64,000 nt of DNA from Hondaea fermentalgiana (taxonomy: Eukaryota > Sar > Bigyra > Thraustochytrida > Thraustochytriidae), in contig NPFB01000006.1 in assembly GCA_014084085.1 (NCBI GenBank), positions 461,405 to 525,404 on the forward strand, in the 5' to 3' direction. A model generated the notes under the pieces. That model searched no databases. It saw only the letters and a program-made list of their open reading frames with translations, and was not told the origin of the DNA. Position numbers and translations under genes: made by a program. Positions 47,730-57,879 of this stretch are shown in pieces (within the stretch, counting starts at the first letter, position 1; each line of letters opens with the position of its first letter).

Positions 47730-50660
47730 CTAGACGTCAATCGTTGAAGTAATCGAGTCATCGCGCTGCGGAGTCTCGTCAGTGTCCTCAATTGGCGGAC
47801 TAGGTGCTGCAGGTGCGACGGGAGGTGCTACCGCTTGTTGTTGCGTCGTCGATGGAGATCGACCCGATGCAGCACTCACCTTGGTGCGAAGGCTCGCAAG
47901 CGTGCGCAGCATCGGCGTGGCGTGCTCTGCAGCGTAGTTGGCCTCGACGCAATTGGTCATTTGTGTGAGAGCCGCAAGTACGTTGGCTTGCACGGGCTTG
48001 AAGAGAATTGACTCGGTCTGCGGGTTTGCCAGATACAAAGACATCTTTGCGCGTACGAGATCGAGAAATTCCGGAAGCGAATGCAACACCTGCTTGAGCA
48101 TCTGCGTGACGCGCTCTGGCTTGGCAAAATCCTGCTCCTGGAAAACCTGATCGTCCTCGAGTGGTTTGCTGGCGCGGTGAAGAAAGGCAATAATCTGGGC
48201 GAGCGCCTGTGAGTCCGTCTTTTTGATAAAGTTCTCACAGGCCTGCTTGAGCTGGGTCTCGAGATCACGCTTGCAGTCGATCTCGTGCTCACGGACAAGA
48301 GGCACGCCATGCGAGACAAGCTCGACGAACGCGTTGTGCTGCCGAGAAAAGATCTGGCGCGAGTGTGCAAAGAAATCGGAGAGTGCCGAGGCCGTGCTCG
48401 AGAAGTCGAGCTCGATCTCCTTGACGGCGAGCTGCGTGTTGAAGGGACTAATTTGTTCGCGCAGCACAAGCAGATGCTTGATAAAGAAAAGATCGCCGTC
48501 GAGACGGGTGGACTTGGCGGTGATTCGCTCACTTGCAGTCTTGAGACTCTGCGCACACGATGTGACAGCTTCTTGAGCAAGCTCTTCGAAGGTGCGCGGC
48601 TCGACGCAACGGTAAATGAGCCCTAGACACATGAGCGTCGTCTCCAAAGTCTTGTAACAGCTGGCGTAGAGGGCTCCTCCTGACGATGGTTTGCCTTCCT
48701 CCGCAGCTGCAGTCGCGGAGCGCTCAAGCAGGCCCGGATAATCGAGATGTTCCGCCTTGGGCTCAAAGCCGGAAATATTGGCGCTAATGTACTGACTTGT
48801 GCTGTAGATGAGGCGCTCCTGGACATCTTGGAGAATTTGCACCACAACAACGTGCATAGCGTTGCCGGCGTCTCCGAGGGCCTCAATCTGGCCCTCGATG
48901 ATTTCGCCTTCGATGACCCGGACAGCTTCACAAAGCGTCTCGAGATCGGTGAGCTTGACAACAAGTGGTCGCACAATATCGTACACGACACCACAGAGCT
49001 CCGACATCATGTCAAGGAAGGCGTCGCGGTTCATGGCGTTGAGAAGCTGCGCGTGATGCGAGGTAGCATCGGAGCTGTACGATCGTGAGGAACTCTGGCG
49101 TCCGAGACGGGTCTTGGAGGAAGACAAAGATGAAGATGGATCGGAGGAGCGCGCAGTAGCTGACGCAGCACCGCCGGTGCCACCACCCGCGCGATAGCCC
49201 CCTCGGGCACCCTCGTCCGAAGCGAGGGCCGCTGCTTCGAGCTCATTCTGCAACGTCGCAGTGGCGTCGGCCGAAAAGAACTCGTGAAAAAGTTTGAACT
49301 CCATTCGGCACACGCCTAGCAGGTACGGACAAGCTGCGCGAAGGGTGCGCAGCAAATCGTTGCCCTGCGGTTTAAGTTTCGCGCTGCGAGGAACGACAAC
49401 GGCCAGCAAGCTAAGACGCTGGACGCAATATGCTTTTTGACAGGCAAGCAGGAGATCTGCGCCGTCCTTTTGGTGCACGCGCTTCTCGAGCTGCTCAATG
49501 TACGAGCGTAGCTGTTTCGCCTGGGTCGGGAAATACTGAATGTAGAGGAGCGAGCTGATTTCGGAGTCGAGAGCAGAAAGCTTGGCCTCATCAGACCTGT
49601 GCTTGAGGGCCTGTTCAAGCTTGGCCTCGATGCCGGCGCGAGCAGAGTTGACGGTGGCTTCGAGAGAATCCATGACCAGATTACGAATGAGACTGAGACC
49701 ACGCAAATGCAGCTGATGGAACTTTGTCGAGTACTCTTCGTAGTCGCGAAAGGATGGGTGTTCCTCAATGAATGCAATGCACTCGTCGACGCGATCGAGG
49801 ACCTCGAAGAAGCGCGGCGAGTCCGGGTTCAACGGCCGCACGCGCTCAGGCGGGGCACGGCCGCGCTGCATGGTCTGCTTGAGACGTGAAGGCAAGGGCA
49901 GACCAAGGAGGGGGCCGAGACGGTCGAGCTCTTTCATATAATCGAGTGGGGCGGAAATCTCATTGGCGATTTTCTCGAGTTTGCTTTGCTCCTCGAGCAA
50001 ACGTTTGCACTTTTCATGCAACGAGCTGGTCTTTTCTGAAACAGTCTCGTGTTTGTTTTCGAGGTCGCCGAGGAGCACTTTGCCTTTGTCGATGGCGGCC
50101 ACGATATCGTCGCACAACATGACAAAGCTGGCAAGTCGATTAACGCTTCCCCGAAGCTGCTCCACGGACCGCGCCTGCTCAGCAGCCAGCGAGGCGGGTG
50201 CGTCTGTGCCAATGACGGGCTGATTGGCAGGGTTTTGCGATCCGAGCGATGTCAGCGGCGCGCGCATCACAGCGCGAGCCTGCTTCCTAGCACGCTCAAA
50301 GGCCCAGAATTCGAGCGGTCCACGAAGAACCCTTGCTTCCGCTGGGTCGGCATCCTCTTCTTCGCCGTTGGCGCCCAGACGGGGCTCGCTCATATAGGCC
50401 GAGAGAACCGTCGATGCGGCTGAGACCTGACGTGTTCGCGGCGGGCCCTCGAGGCCGACGGCCCCGTCGGCGCTGGAGACGTCGTCGAGGCCAGCCGAGT
50501 CGTACGTTTCGCTCGCGCCGCGAGGTCTTCTCGGGGTCGTGGCCGTTGTTGTCGCGGCTGCAACGGGAGAGAAGCTACCGCTTGCGAGGGTATTGGGCGC
50601 TAGCGCTTCCTCGACCTCGAGCACGCAGGACTCGAGCGCGCTCGAGAGCATGGTCGCCAT
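47730..50660 (-). CDS. COG3: Conserved oligomeric Golgi complex subunit 3 (COG3/Sec34)
   Basis: The 976-residue protein matches COG3, a core lobe-A subunit of the COG complex that tethers retrograde vesicles at the Golgi. The N-terminal Sec34 region (about 165-330) is clear: VEQLRGSVNRLASFVMLCDD, DLENKHETVSEKTSSLHEKC, the coiled coil KRLLEEQSKLEKIANEIS, APLDYMKELDRLG, and VLDRVDECIAFIEEHPSFRD followed by YEEYSTKFHQLHLRGL. The remainder is CATCHR-like helix (LIYSTSQYISANISGFEP, DLFFIKHLLVLREQISPFNT). The first 130 residues and the last 60 are low-complexity. Length exceeds animal COG3 (about 830) because of these tails and a Ser/Gly-rich loop near residue 490. ATG 50660 starts the frame; a second ATG three codons later is equivalent. 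Confidence 0.9.
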   Translation of the reverse strand: MATMLSSALESCVLEVEEALAPNTLASGSFSPVAAATTTATTPRRPRGASETYDSAGLDDVSSADGAVGLEGPPRTRQVSAASTVLSAYMSEPRLGANGEEEDADPAEARVLRGPLEFWAFERARKQARAVMRAPLTSLGSQNPANQPVIGTDAPASLAAEQARSVEQLRGSVNRLASFVMLCDDIVAAIDKGKVLLGDLENKHETVSEKTSSLHEKCKRLLEEQSKLEKIANEISAPLDYMKELDRLGPLLGLPLPSRLKQTMQRGRAPPERVRPLNPDSPRFFEVLDRVDECIAFIEEHPSFRDYEEYSTKFHQLHLRGLSLIRNLVMDSLEATVNSARAGIEAKLEQALKHRSDEAKLSALDSEISSLLYIQYFPTQAKQLRSYIEQLEKRVHQKDGADLLLACQKAYCVQRLSLLAVVVPRSAKLKPQGNDLLRTLRAACPYLLGVCRMEFKLFHEFFSADATATLQNELEAAALASDEGARGGYRAGGGTGGAASATARSSDPSSSLSSSKTRLGRQSSSRSYSSDATSHHAQLLNAMNRDAFLDMMSELCGVVYDIVRPLVVKLTDLETLCEAVRVIEGEIIEGQIEALGDAGNAMHVVVVQILQDVQERLIYSTSQYISANISGFEPKAEHLDYPGLLERSATAAAEEGKPSSGGALYASCYKTLETTLMCLGLIYRCVEPRTFEELAQEAVTSCAQSLKTASERITAKSTRLDGDLFFIKHLLVLREQISPFNTQLAVKEIELDFSSTASALSDFFAHSRQIFSRQHNAFVELVSHGVPLVREHEIDCKRDLETQLKQACENFIKKTDSQALAQIIAFLHRASKPLEDDQVFQEQDFAKPERVTQMLKQVLHSLPEFLDLVRAKMSLYLANPQTESILFKPVQANVLAALTQMTNCVEANYAAEHATPMLRTLASLRTKVSAASGRSPSTTQQQAVAPPVAPAAPSPPIEDTDETPQRDDSITSTIDV

Positions 50661-52020
50661 CGTCTCTGTCCTTGGTTTGGCCTCTCTCCGGTCGGTAGCG
50701 GCGCCGCGCGAGAGACAACGACGACCCGATCAGCGAGTGCGGGGAGAGGCCCGGCCGCCGCGGCGTGCCTTTCTCTCCCTCGCCTCCTCGCACGCTGCCG
50801 CAACCAGCTCTGCTCTGCGCTGCTCTGCTCTGCTCTGCGCTGCGCTGCCACGTGCCAGATGAAGAAGAAGATGAAAAAGAAGAAGAAGACGATGACGATG
50901 ATGATCCTGGTACTTGAGCGACGCCAGTGCGCTCGCTCGCACGTCTCCCGCAGTCGACACCCGACCACTGTGTCCACAGCGTTGTGAACGCTCCTCACAA
51001 CGGTCCGCAACGGTCCCCGCATGTGGGCGTGGCTGCGAAGGGCTGCTGGGCTCGCTTCCATTGTAGACCATGAACGGACGTCCCATGCGGGATATTTATA
51101 ATGTTGAACACACGGGGACACCTTTAAGGTGAGAGAGTACAATTACTACAGTGATATAAGGAGGGTAACATGTCCCACAGCGATACCCCACACGAAAAGG
51201 GCCGGATCGGGGCCCCTCTCGCTCTCTGACAGTGAGTCACGAATCTTTGATTTGGGACGCGCGCGACCGCGACCGCGACCATTCGGCGATATCCCGCCCT
51301 TCCGGCTGAGCGTGCCTCGCAGGAAAAGTCTTGGTCCTGGCCGGAGCCGCTGCGGCCGTCGCGAGTCGCGTCTAAAGTGTGCTCACTTCAAACCCGGGTG
51401 CGTTAGCTAGCTAGCTAGCTGCTCGGGCTGCAGCTGTGGCAACAGCTGGTCCACCAAATGGGACGAATTTCTTTCTCAGAAGCGACAGCGCCAAACGGCC
51501 GCCCCCACGTCGCGTTGTCCCCCAAGATCAAGCTGGTCGACGTGCCCTCGGTGCCGTGCTCTGGCCGTTCGCCTTGGCTTGGCTTGGCTTGCCTCGCCTC
51601 GCCTCGGCAGCCGGCAGAAGAAAAGCACGCACCGTAATCCGTCGATGTGACCTAGCAGTAAACTAGGCCTCGACTGGGCGCCAAACGCGGAGTCCGAGTG
51701 CCGAGGAGTCGAAGCTCCTTCCTGGCCGGCCGTCGCCGCAGAGAGAGGCCCCAGCCAGGCTGAGCGAGGCGATTGAAGCCGGGAGAAGCCTCGCCACCCA
51801 AGCAGCAACGGAGAGAAAGGAAAACATAGGCCCAGGCCTAGTGGACTTATACCGAGTGAACAATGAAAAAAAAAACTGGAAACAGCAGAGCGAGGCAGGC
51901 AGGAGCAAAGAAAAGAATCAGGGAAAGCAAATCCAATTCGCGCAGACACAGGTACGTTCGACAGGAGGGAGCGGGGCAGCGGCGAGCTCGAGCGCGCCCC
52001 AGCCGACCGACCAGCAGGCC

Positions 52021-52110
52021 GCTCGCTCGCTCGCTCGCTCGCTCGCAGGCGCGAGCTCGAGCTCGAGCTCGAGCTCGAGCGCAGGCCGGCGCGAGCGCGA
52101 GCGCGAGCTC
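52021..52110. repeat. (GCTC)n and (GAGCTC)n arrays
   Basis: Six GCTC units (52021-52046), then about five GAGCTC units (52053-52080), then GCGAGC repeats to about 52110. Related CGCTCG repeats continue to the gap. Confidence 0.85.
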
Positions 52111-52254
52111 GAAGAGGGAGGTGTGTTTTCCGTCCCATGTTGGTTGACCGCGGACCGAGTCCCGCCAACGTCTCTGCGGTCCTCGCTCGCGCTCGCGCCC
52201 ACGCCCGCGCTCGCGCTCGCGCTCGCGTGTAGCGCAGCGCAAGCGCGTGCGGGC

Positions 52255-52354
52255 NNNNNNNNNNNNNNNNNNNNNNNNNNNNNNNNNNNNNNNNNNNNNN
52301 NNNNNNNNNNNNNNNNNNNNNNNNNNNNNNNNNNNNNNNNNNNNNNNNNNNNNN
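52255..52354. other. Assembly gap of exactly 100 N
   Basis: A run of 100 undetermined bases flanked by CGCTCG-type repeats, so the true length is unknown. Confidence 0.97.
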
Positions 52355-52917
52355 GCGGGGTCGCGCGTCGGTCGGGGCAGGCTCGCCCTCTCCGCAACGC
52401 TCGTGCAGCGAGGCAGAAGAGGTCCGCCTGCCGCGCCTCAACGGCCCAGGCGAGGGAGGCAGAAGCGGGATTCTCATTCTCGCCACCGGCGAACGAGCGA
52501 ACCAACCAACCAGCGAACGGAGCCGCGCGAGCCGCGGCAGGGCGGCGGCGCCTGGCCTCTTCCCGGCCCGGCCGCGCCGCGACGCGTCGCCCTGCGTGGC
52601 CTTGCGTCGCGTGGCCTCGCGTTGAGCAGAATCGAACCTCGGGTCGGGGGCAGCGAGGAGGTGCTTGCAGACCGTTGAGCGGAACGGTCATGAGAGATGC
52701 ACAATGTGTTCAGGGATGATGATGGGCGGTGTTATGTTAGCCTGGTAGCGAAGCTAGCTGGGCAGCTGGCGCAGAGGGCCGAGAGACTGACAAAGTAGAA
52801 CCAATCGGGGCTTGATCAACGCACGCAGAGCAGGAAGTCAGTCGTGCAGCCAAGTGCAGCGAGCGAGCGAACGAACGAGCGAGCGCGTAGTGAACGAGAG
52901 ACAGAAACGAAGACAAG

Positions 52918-54141
52918 ATGGGCGCGGCTTCGAGCGTTGAGGGCGGCAAGTCCCTGGAGGAGGCCAAGGCCGAGTTCCTGGCCAAACTCGCCCAGGTGAA
53001 GGAGAGCAACCCGGACAACCTCTGCGCCAAGCACCTGACGGAGGAGTACTTCAACTCGGTGAGTGAGGAGGACCAAAAGGTGCTCTACCGATGCTGCGTG
53101 ACTGGCGTGGAAAACCCCGATTCGGGACTCGGGTGCTACGCCATGAAGCCCGCCGACTACGCGACCTTCAAGCCGTTCTTTGACAAGGTCATCCGCGAGT
53201 ACCACGGCGACGAGACCGGCTCCAAGGAACACGTCACGGACTGGGACATCTCCACCGTCGGCGAGGAGGGCGTCCTCGATGTGAGCAAGCTTGGACTCGA
53301 TGAGGTCTCGATGCGCGTGCGCGTTGGCCGCAACCTGACCAAGTTCAACCTCCCCGGCCTCATGGACAAGGCCGAGCGCATCGAGTTCGAAAAGACCATG
53401 CTCGAGGCCTTTGAGAAGCTCAAGGGCATGGAAGAGTACGGCGGGAACATTTACTCGCTCAGTCCGGATCACGGCGAGGGCGTCGAGAACCCGAACAAGA
53501 TTTCCGACGAAAAGTACAAGGAGCTCGTCGACGCGCACATCATGTTCAAGGACATGGATGCCGACCCGTACCTCAAGAGCGCCGGCATCAGCTCGGACTG
53601 GCCGTATGGCCGCGGCTGCTACGTGTCCGAGGACGGCCAGTTCATCATCTGGTGGGGTGAGGAGGACCAGCTGCGCATCATGTGCATGAAGAAGGGCACG
53701 CGTCTGGACGAAGTCTTCTCGCGCCTCAAGAAGGGCCTCGATGTGCTTGAGAGCATCGAAGGCATTGAGTTCGCCAAGGGCGACTACGGCTACGTCACCT
53801 CGTGCCCTAGCAACCTGGGCACCGGTATGCGCGCTTCCGTTCACATCAAGATCCCCAACCTTACCAAGGACGGCAGCGATGCCAAGGCCAAGGAGGTCTG
53901 CAAGCCTCTTGGTCTTAGCGTGCGCGGCACCGGCGGCGAGCACACTCCCATCGGTGAGGATGGCACGGTCGACATTTCTCCTCGCGCTCGTCTCTTCATC
54001 AAGGAGGCCGAGATTGTTGCCGCCCTGTACGAGGGCATCAAGCTCCTCCTCGAGAAGGAGAAGGCTGCTGGGGAGGGCGGCGACTATGCCGAGGCCCCCA
54101 AGGCCGAGGGCGACGAGGCCGCGCCCAAGGCTGAAGAGTAA
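52918..54141 (+). CDS. Phosphagen (guanidino) kinase, arginine/taurocyamine kinase type
   Basis: The 407-residue enzyme transfers phosphate between ATP and a guanidino compound, buffering ATP. Seen: N-terminal helical domain; short guanidino-specificity loop (ENPDSGLGCYAMKPADYATF), like arginine kinase and unlike the longer creatine-kinase loop; SMRVRVGRNL nucleotide-binding region; the GEEDQLRI motif with the substrate-binding Glu; and the active-site Cys at residue 296 in TSCPSNLGTGMRASVHI. Residues MGAASS fit an N-myristoylation site (Gly2, Ser6), as in flagellar phosphagen kinases, so membrane attachment in a zoospore flagellum is plausible inference. The C-terminus has an added Ala/Glu/Lys tail after the usual end. 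Substrate cannot be settled: oomycete relatives use taurocyamine. Codons are strongly C/G-ending, implying high expression. Confidence 0.92.
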   Translation: MGAASSVEGGKSLEEAKAEFLAKLAQVKESNPDNLCAKHLTEEYFNSVSEEDQKVLYRCCVTGVENPDSGLGCYAMKPADYATFKPFFDKVIREYHGDETGSKEHVTDWDISTVGEEGVLDVSKLGLDEVSMRVRVGRNLTKFNLPGLMDKAERIEFEKTMLEAFEKLKGMEEYGGNIYSLSPDHGEGVENPNKISDEKYKELVDAHIMFKDMDADPYLKSAGISSDWPYGRGCYVSEDGQFIIWWGEEDQLRIMCMKKGTRLDEVFSRLKKGLDVLESIEGIEFAKGDYGYVTSCPSNLGTGMRASVHIKIPNLTKDGSDAKAKEVCKPLGLSVRGTGGEHTPIGEDGTVDISPRARLFIKEAEIVAALYEGIKLLLEKEKAAGEGGDYAEAPKAEGDEAAPKAEE

Positions 54142-54650
54142 GGTAAGCAATAACGCCAAGCTTGCCGTTTTACCGCCTGCCGTCTTCACTGGCTCGATCA
54201 GTGCAGTCCGTGCGGCAGGGAGCCGCTAGAAACGAGCTAAACGTAGCAATAATTCGCATAATCTTTTCTCTCTCTACGCGATCCTTGTATGTCACTCTCG
54301 TCTTCTTTGTCTCGTTTCCCTGTACGACACATTGCCCAACAGACCGCCACCTCTAGACTTTGGCTAGGTGGAAGTGATAGCGAAGAACCTGTGGCCAGCA
54401 GTGGCACCCTCTCGCAAACTTCCCTTTCCACCTCTATTGTGAAAAAAAAAGAAAGGCGTGGTATGGCCTGAATGGACGGAATGTGTTCAAGTTTATTCTC
54501 TCCGAATAAGTTCGGCCGTCGGATCTCTTCCTTTGTGACACGCGCGGAAATTGCGTCGCTTTTTCTTTTTCTTTTTTCACAAATGTTCATTTTCCTTTTG
54601 TTTTATGATACTAGACCAATGACTAGATCTTACTTCTGTATGCACAGCCG
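54142..54650. other. Convergent 3' ends of phosphagen kinase and calcyphosin-like gene
   Basis: About 510 bases, AT-richer than its surroundings, with T-rich stretches near 54560-54605. No gene. Confidence 0.55.
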
Positions 54651-55793
54651 TCAGCTACTCAACGCAACATCGCTAATGTCCGCAGCCCGAAAGCCTTGGG
54701 TCTCGAGCAAACGAATAAGCTCGGGCTTGGTGACTGTCGAGCGCGAAATCCCAAAATCGTTGACGATCTCGACCACTTGCTGGTCACCCGTGATCATAGT
54801 GACAAGCACGCGCATGTTTGCAGTGTTCTCACTCCATCCACTTCCTCCGCTGAGGTGCCACGCATTGCGAATGAGTAGTTCAAAGTAGTCGTCACGTTCA
54901 ATGCCGGCGCTGAGGTCCTTATAGTAGTCGAGAAACTCTTTCCACTCGACCAAATCATCACTGTTTTTGTCCCAAACTGCCATGAACTGACGAAGGGCCT
55001 CTTCGGGCGTCATGCGGCCTTGCATCACTTCTGGGTGCTTGCTCACGTCATAGAAAGTGGCAAGATCGCTCAGACTCACTGAGTCTCCAGGGCCGTCGAG
55101 GCGAAGGTGCGTGACAAGCTGATCCCAGGCCTTGCGAACGAGTTTGCGGCGCAAGCGATTCATGTCCCCACGAAGGCCGCGCAGAAACTCCTCAATGGTA
55201 ATGCGTCCGCTACCGTCACGATCAAAATGCTGCATGAGGGTCCGCACTTCGCTTGGTGACACTTGCACGCCATACCCCAAAAGACCCTCCTTGAGTTCTT
55301 GGGCGTTGAGGGAATTGCTTCCGTCTTCGTCCATTTGGCGAAGAATCCGAGTGATGCTTCTAATACCAGCATTCTTGCCGGCAAGCTGGAGCACACGCTG
55401 TCGAACGCGTGCTACGACATCATTGGCGGCTTGAGCCGCGCGCGAGGACGAGGCAAAGCCCGAACCGCCAACGCCACAGCCCTTGGATTCTTCTGCTTCG
55501 TCCTCCACAAAAAGCGCGCGCGCAAACTCGCGATAGGAAATGGTGCCTGACATGTCTGCATCAATTTTGTCAAAGAGCTCTAGTGCCGTCTCCGTGTACC
55601 CCACAATGTTCATGCGAACGAGAGCAGCAAGGAACTCCTCCTCGTCAATGTTGCCTGTTCCATCAACGTCAAATTCCCGAAACACATTCTCAACAATACG
55701 GACCTTTCGAGCATGGTTCCCGAACCCACTTCGCGTCTCCACGTGCGCCCGAATGGCGCCCTCCAGGAGATCCACCTCGGCACCTCCGCCCAT
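54651..55793 (-). CDS. Calcyphosin-like EF-hand protein
   Basis: The 380-residue calcium-binding protein has four canonical EF-hand loops: DVDGTGNIDEEE (42-53), DADMSGTISYRE (78-89), DEDGSNSLNAQE (155-166) and DRDGSGRITIEE (191-202). A weaker fifth is DKNSDDLVEWKE (about 275-286). From about residue 135 the pattern (LAGKNAGIRSITRILRQMDE, the KHPEVMQGRMTPEEALRQFM region, FLDYYKDLSAGIERDDYFEL, IRNAWHL) follows calcyphosin/CAPSL closely. Animal CAPSL is about 210 residues; this one has an additional EF-hand pair at the N-terminus and a C-terminal extension (VVEIVNDFGISRSTVTKPEL). Calcyphosins are often found in ciliated organisms, so a flagellar role is possible. The frame is open to 55853; the ATG 55793 (MGGGAEVDLL) is preferred because the upstream part is not conserved-looking. 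Confidence 0.85.
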   Translation of the reverse strand: MGGGAEVDLLEGAIRAHVETRSGFGNHARKVRIVENVFREFDVDGTGNIDEEEFLAALVRMNIVGYTETALELFDKIDADMSGTISYREFARALFVEDEAEESKGCGVGGSGFASSSRAAQAANDVVARVRQRVLQLAGKNAGIRSITRILRQMDEDGSNSLNAQELKEGLLGYGVQVSPSEVRTLMQHFDRDGSGRITIEEFLRGLRGDMNRLRRKLVRKAWDQLVTHLRLDGPGDSVSLSDLATFYDVSKHPEVMQGRMTPEEALRQFMAVWDKNSDDLVEWKEFLDYYKDLSAGIERDDYFELLIRNAWHLSGGSGWSENTANMRVLVTMITGDQQVVEIVNDFGISRSTVTKPELIRLLETQGFRAADISDVALSS

Positions 55794-56418
55794 CCTTGCC
55801 TGCGTGCTTGCTCGCGCCCGAGTGTACTTCGTCTCAGGCAAGCAAAGAATCAATCGAACGCGCTAGCTCCAGTACTGGAAAATGAGCTTGCCCGTTGATG
55901 CTTTGTTTCGCGATCCGGTCTATTAGCGTCTCCCTCGTTCCTCCTTTTCCCCTCTTGTCTCAAGGCTTGCGACAAGGGACTTACTTGCTCGCTGTGCGGC
56001 AATGAAAGCAAGAACAATACCAAAAGTCGTGCGCGCTTAATCAAACCAGCGCGCTTCCTTGCTAACCTTAGCAAGTGCCAGCGCCCGACATGAAAATCAG
56101 ACAGCGGCAAGCAGACTTCGTTTCGTTTTCACCTTCACCTAACCTCGGGCAAAAGAGCGCCCAGTGATGGAGACAAATTGCCACCGTGACTCGGCGACTA
56201 CTCATACTACAGGTCTCCTCAACGGATATGAAGGAGCGCGTCGTTCAAAGAGCATACGCTGAGAGCTCGTCAGGGGGAACGGACGGTGCTGGTAGAGTTG
56301 GCGAGCGCGGGAGGCATCAAGACGCGCGCACGAGGAGGCGTCGTTCGACGAGCATTGTCTTTTTCTTATCTTGAGCGCGCCGCTGGTTGTCGATTCAGGA
56401 AGGCGCGCGTCGTCTATC
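55794..56418. other. Divergent promoter region of calcyphosin-like and ankyrin genes
   Basis: About 625 bases with no repeats of note and no coding signal beyond short frames. Confidence 0.5.
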
Positions 56419-57369
56419 ATGACGGTGCTGGCCCCAACACAAACGGCCCGACCGAAGCCCAAAACCTCGAAGCGCGTCTTCAAGCGACGCGAGGATGGGG
56501 AAAACGAGCTCCGTTGCGCATGCAAGGCAAATTGGCACAACTTGGCAACGCAACTTGTGAAACGGGATGGCGTCGACGTCGAGTGCGGGCGCAAAGACAT
56601 TGTGCGCAAGTCCGCGCGCGCACGGGCAAGTCCATTCATTCTCGCAGCACAAGCCGGAGGCACGGAAACCCTGACGCGGCTACTCGAGCTCGGAGCGGAC
56701 CTGCGCCAAATTGACCAGACAACGGGCCGAAATGCGCTGCACTGGGCTTGCAAGCGCGGTCACTTTGAGGCCATTCGCTTTCTCATCGCTCGTGGCCTCG
56801 ACCCTTGCAAGCCTGACGCAAGTGGATGTACGTGTCTCATGCTCGCGGCCTGGTGGGGTCACCTCAAGGTATGTAAATTTCTGCTCACGGGTCCCGCTGC
56901 CTCGTCACGTCACGTCAATCTACGAGACAACATTCGGGGTTGGACAGCTCTCTTTGGCGCGGCACGCAATTCGCAAACACTCATTGTGGACCTGCTGCTC
57001 AGCAAAAATATTGCCGCGGATCCCGACATTCTTGATCGCGCGGGGCGCCCTGCTCTTTTGCTCTGTACAGACGCGACAACTGTCTCCCGACTTCTTCTGG
57101 CAGGCGCAAGTTGTGTGGCCGTAGACCCTGGAACAGGACGCACGGCTTTGCATTGGGCCGCCGAAATGGGCGACCTTGCTCTCGTCGACATGATCATTGA
57201 ACACATTGTGCACAATCTTCGTGATCCCGCAGCGCTTCGCGACCTCGTGACACGATCCGACGTACTTACAGGCTGCACGCCGCTGGAGCTCGCGGCTCGA
57301 GGCGGTCACCGCGGCGTTGTATCATCCCTGCGCGGTGCATCCTTCTTCATATACGCTGCTCGACCTTGA
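56419..57369 (+). CDS. Ankyrin-repeat protein
   Basis: The 316-residue protein is built of about seven ankyrin repeats, protein-interaction modules. Clear units: ASPFILAAQAGGTETLTRLL, GRNALHWACKRGHFEAIRFL, GCTCLMLAAWWGHLKVCKFL, RGWTALFGAARNSQTLIVDL, GRTALHWAAEMGDLALVDMI, GCTPLELAARGGHRGVVSSL; one further unit is degenerate. The N-terminus is short and basic (PKPKTSKRVFKRREDGENEL). No enzymatic or membrane domain is present, so its role and partner are unknown. The frame extends upstream to a TTG at 56371; the first ATG is 56419. It is likely complete. Confidence 0.85.
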   Translation: MTVLAPTQTARPKPKTSKRVFKRREDGENELRCACKANWHNLATQLVKRDGVDVECGRKDIVRKSARARASPFILAAQAGGTETLTRLLELGADLRQIDQTTGRNALHWACKRGHFEAIRFLIARGLDPCKPDASGCTCLMLAAWWGHLKVCKFLLTGPAASSRHVNLRDNIRGWTALFGAARNSQTLIVDLLLSKNIAADPDILDRAGRPALLLCTDATTVSRLLLAGASCVAVDPGTGRTALHWAAEMGDLALVDMIIEHIVHNLRDPAALRDLVTRSDVLTGCTPLELAARGGHRGVVSSLRGASFFIYAARP

Positions 57370-57879
57370 CGGACTTACATTATGAGAATGATGGAGGCCG
57401 AAGGCGAGGAAAGCAAGTATCGAGAACTAACATCGATGCGGCAAGGTCGATCGGAGAAAAGGCATGCCTCGGCGGTATCTTCCGTGCTGAAGGCTGACGT
57501 GCGATGGCCGACCGGCGGGCGCCAGAACCAAATTCCGGCTCTCTGCTGCGCGCGCAGATCAAGTGAGCCTGGAGGCCCTCCTTAAGCATGTCGTTCGACG
57601 TGCAAAGGCCCACTGTTGGCGCGGAGAGCTCAGCTGCAGCTGGCCGAAGATCTCTCTCTTTCCCGAGGCTCTCATCTCGGCTCAGCAGCAGCAGCTGCAG
57701 CTCCTCACTCTTAGGGGCTCGTTCGTTCTCTTCTCGTCAATTGTTACCTCACTTCTGGCGATCAATTCGGCGATCGGTGGATCGCTCTGCGCCGCGCGCG
57801 CGGCAATCTCGCCTCGCGGGAGAGACGTCGCGGCCGGCCGCGGCGCGCGCGCGCGAGCCCGGGGCGCGACGCAGGGAGA
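57370..57879. other. Upstream region of CDK5RAP3
   Basis: About 510 bases. It holds an upstream ORF starting at 57588 (ATG) that overlaps the CDK5RAP3 start in another frame and becomes Arg/Gly-rich nonsense. It may be a regulatory uORF or chance. Confidence 0.45.

Larger units (their letters stand above)
50661..52917. other. 2.3 kb repeat-rich intergenic region with gap
   Basis: Between divergent COG3 and phosphagen kinase. It has GAAGAAGAT-type purine repeats (50855-50905), (GCTA)n at 51402-51420, and long GAGC/GAGCTC arrays leading into the 100-N gap. Frames here give only Ala/Arg/Ser/Glu low complexity. A GGTTCGATTC tRNA B-box-like string at 52630-52642 (minus) has no matching T-stem or A box, so no tRNA is called. 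Confidence 0.6.

Noticed and set aside
52622..52650. tRNA B-box-like GGTTCGATTC on the minus strand
   Set aside because: The flanking bases cannot form a T-stem and no A box or acceptor stem is present.
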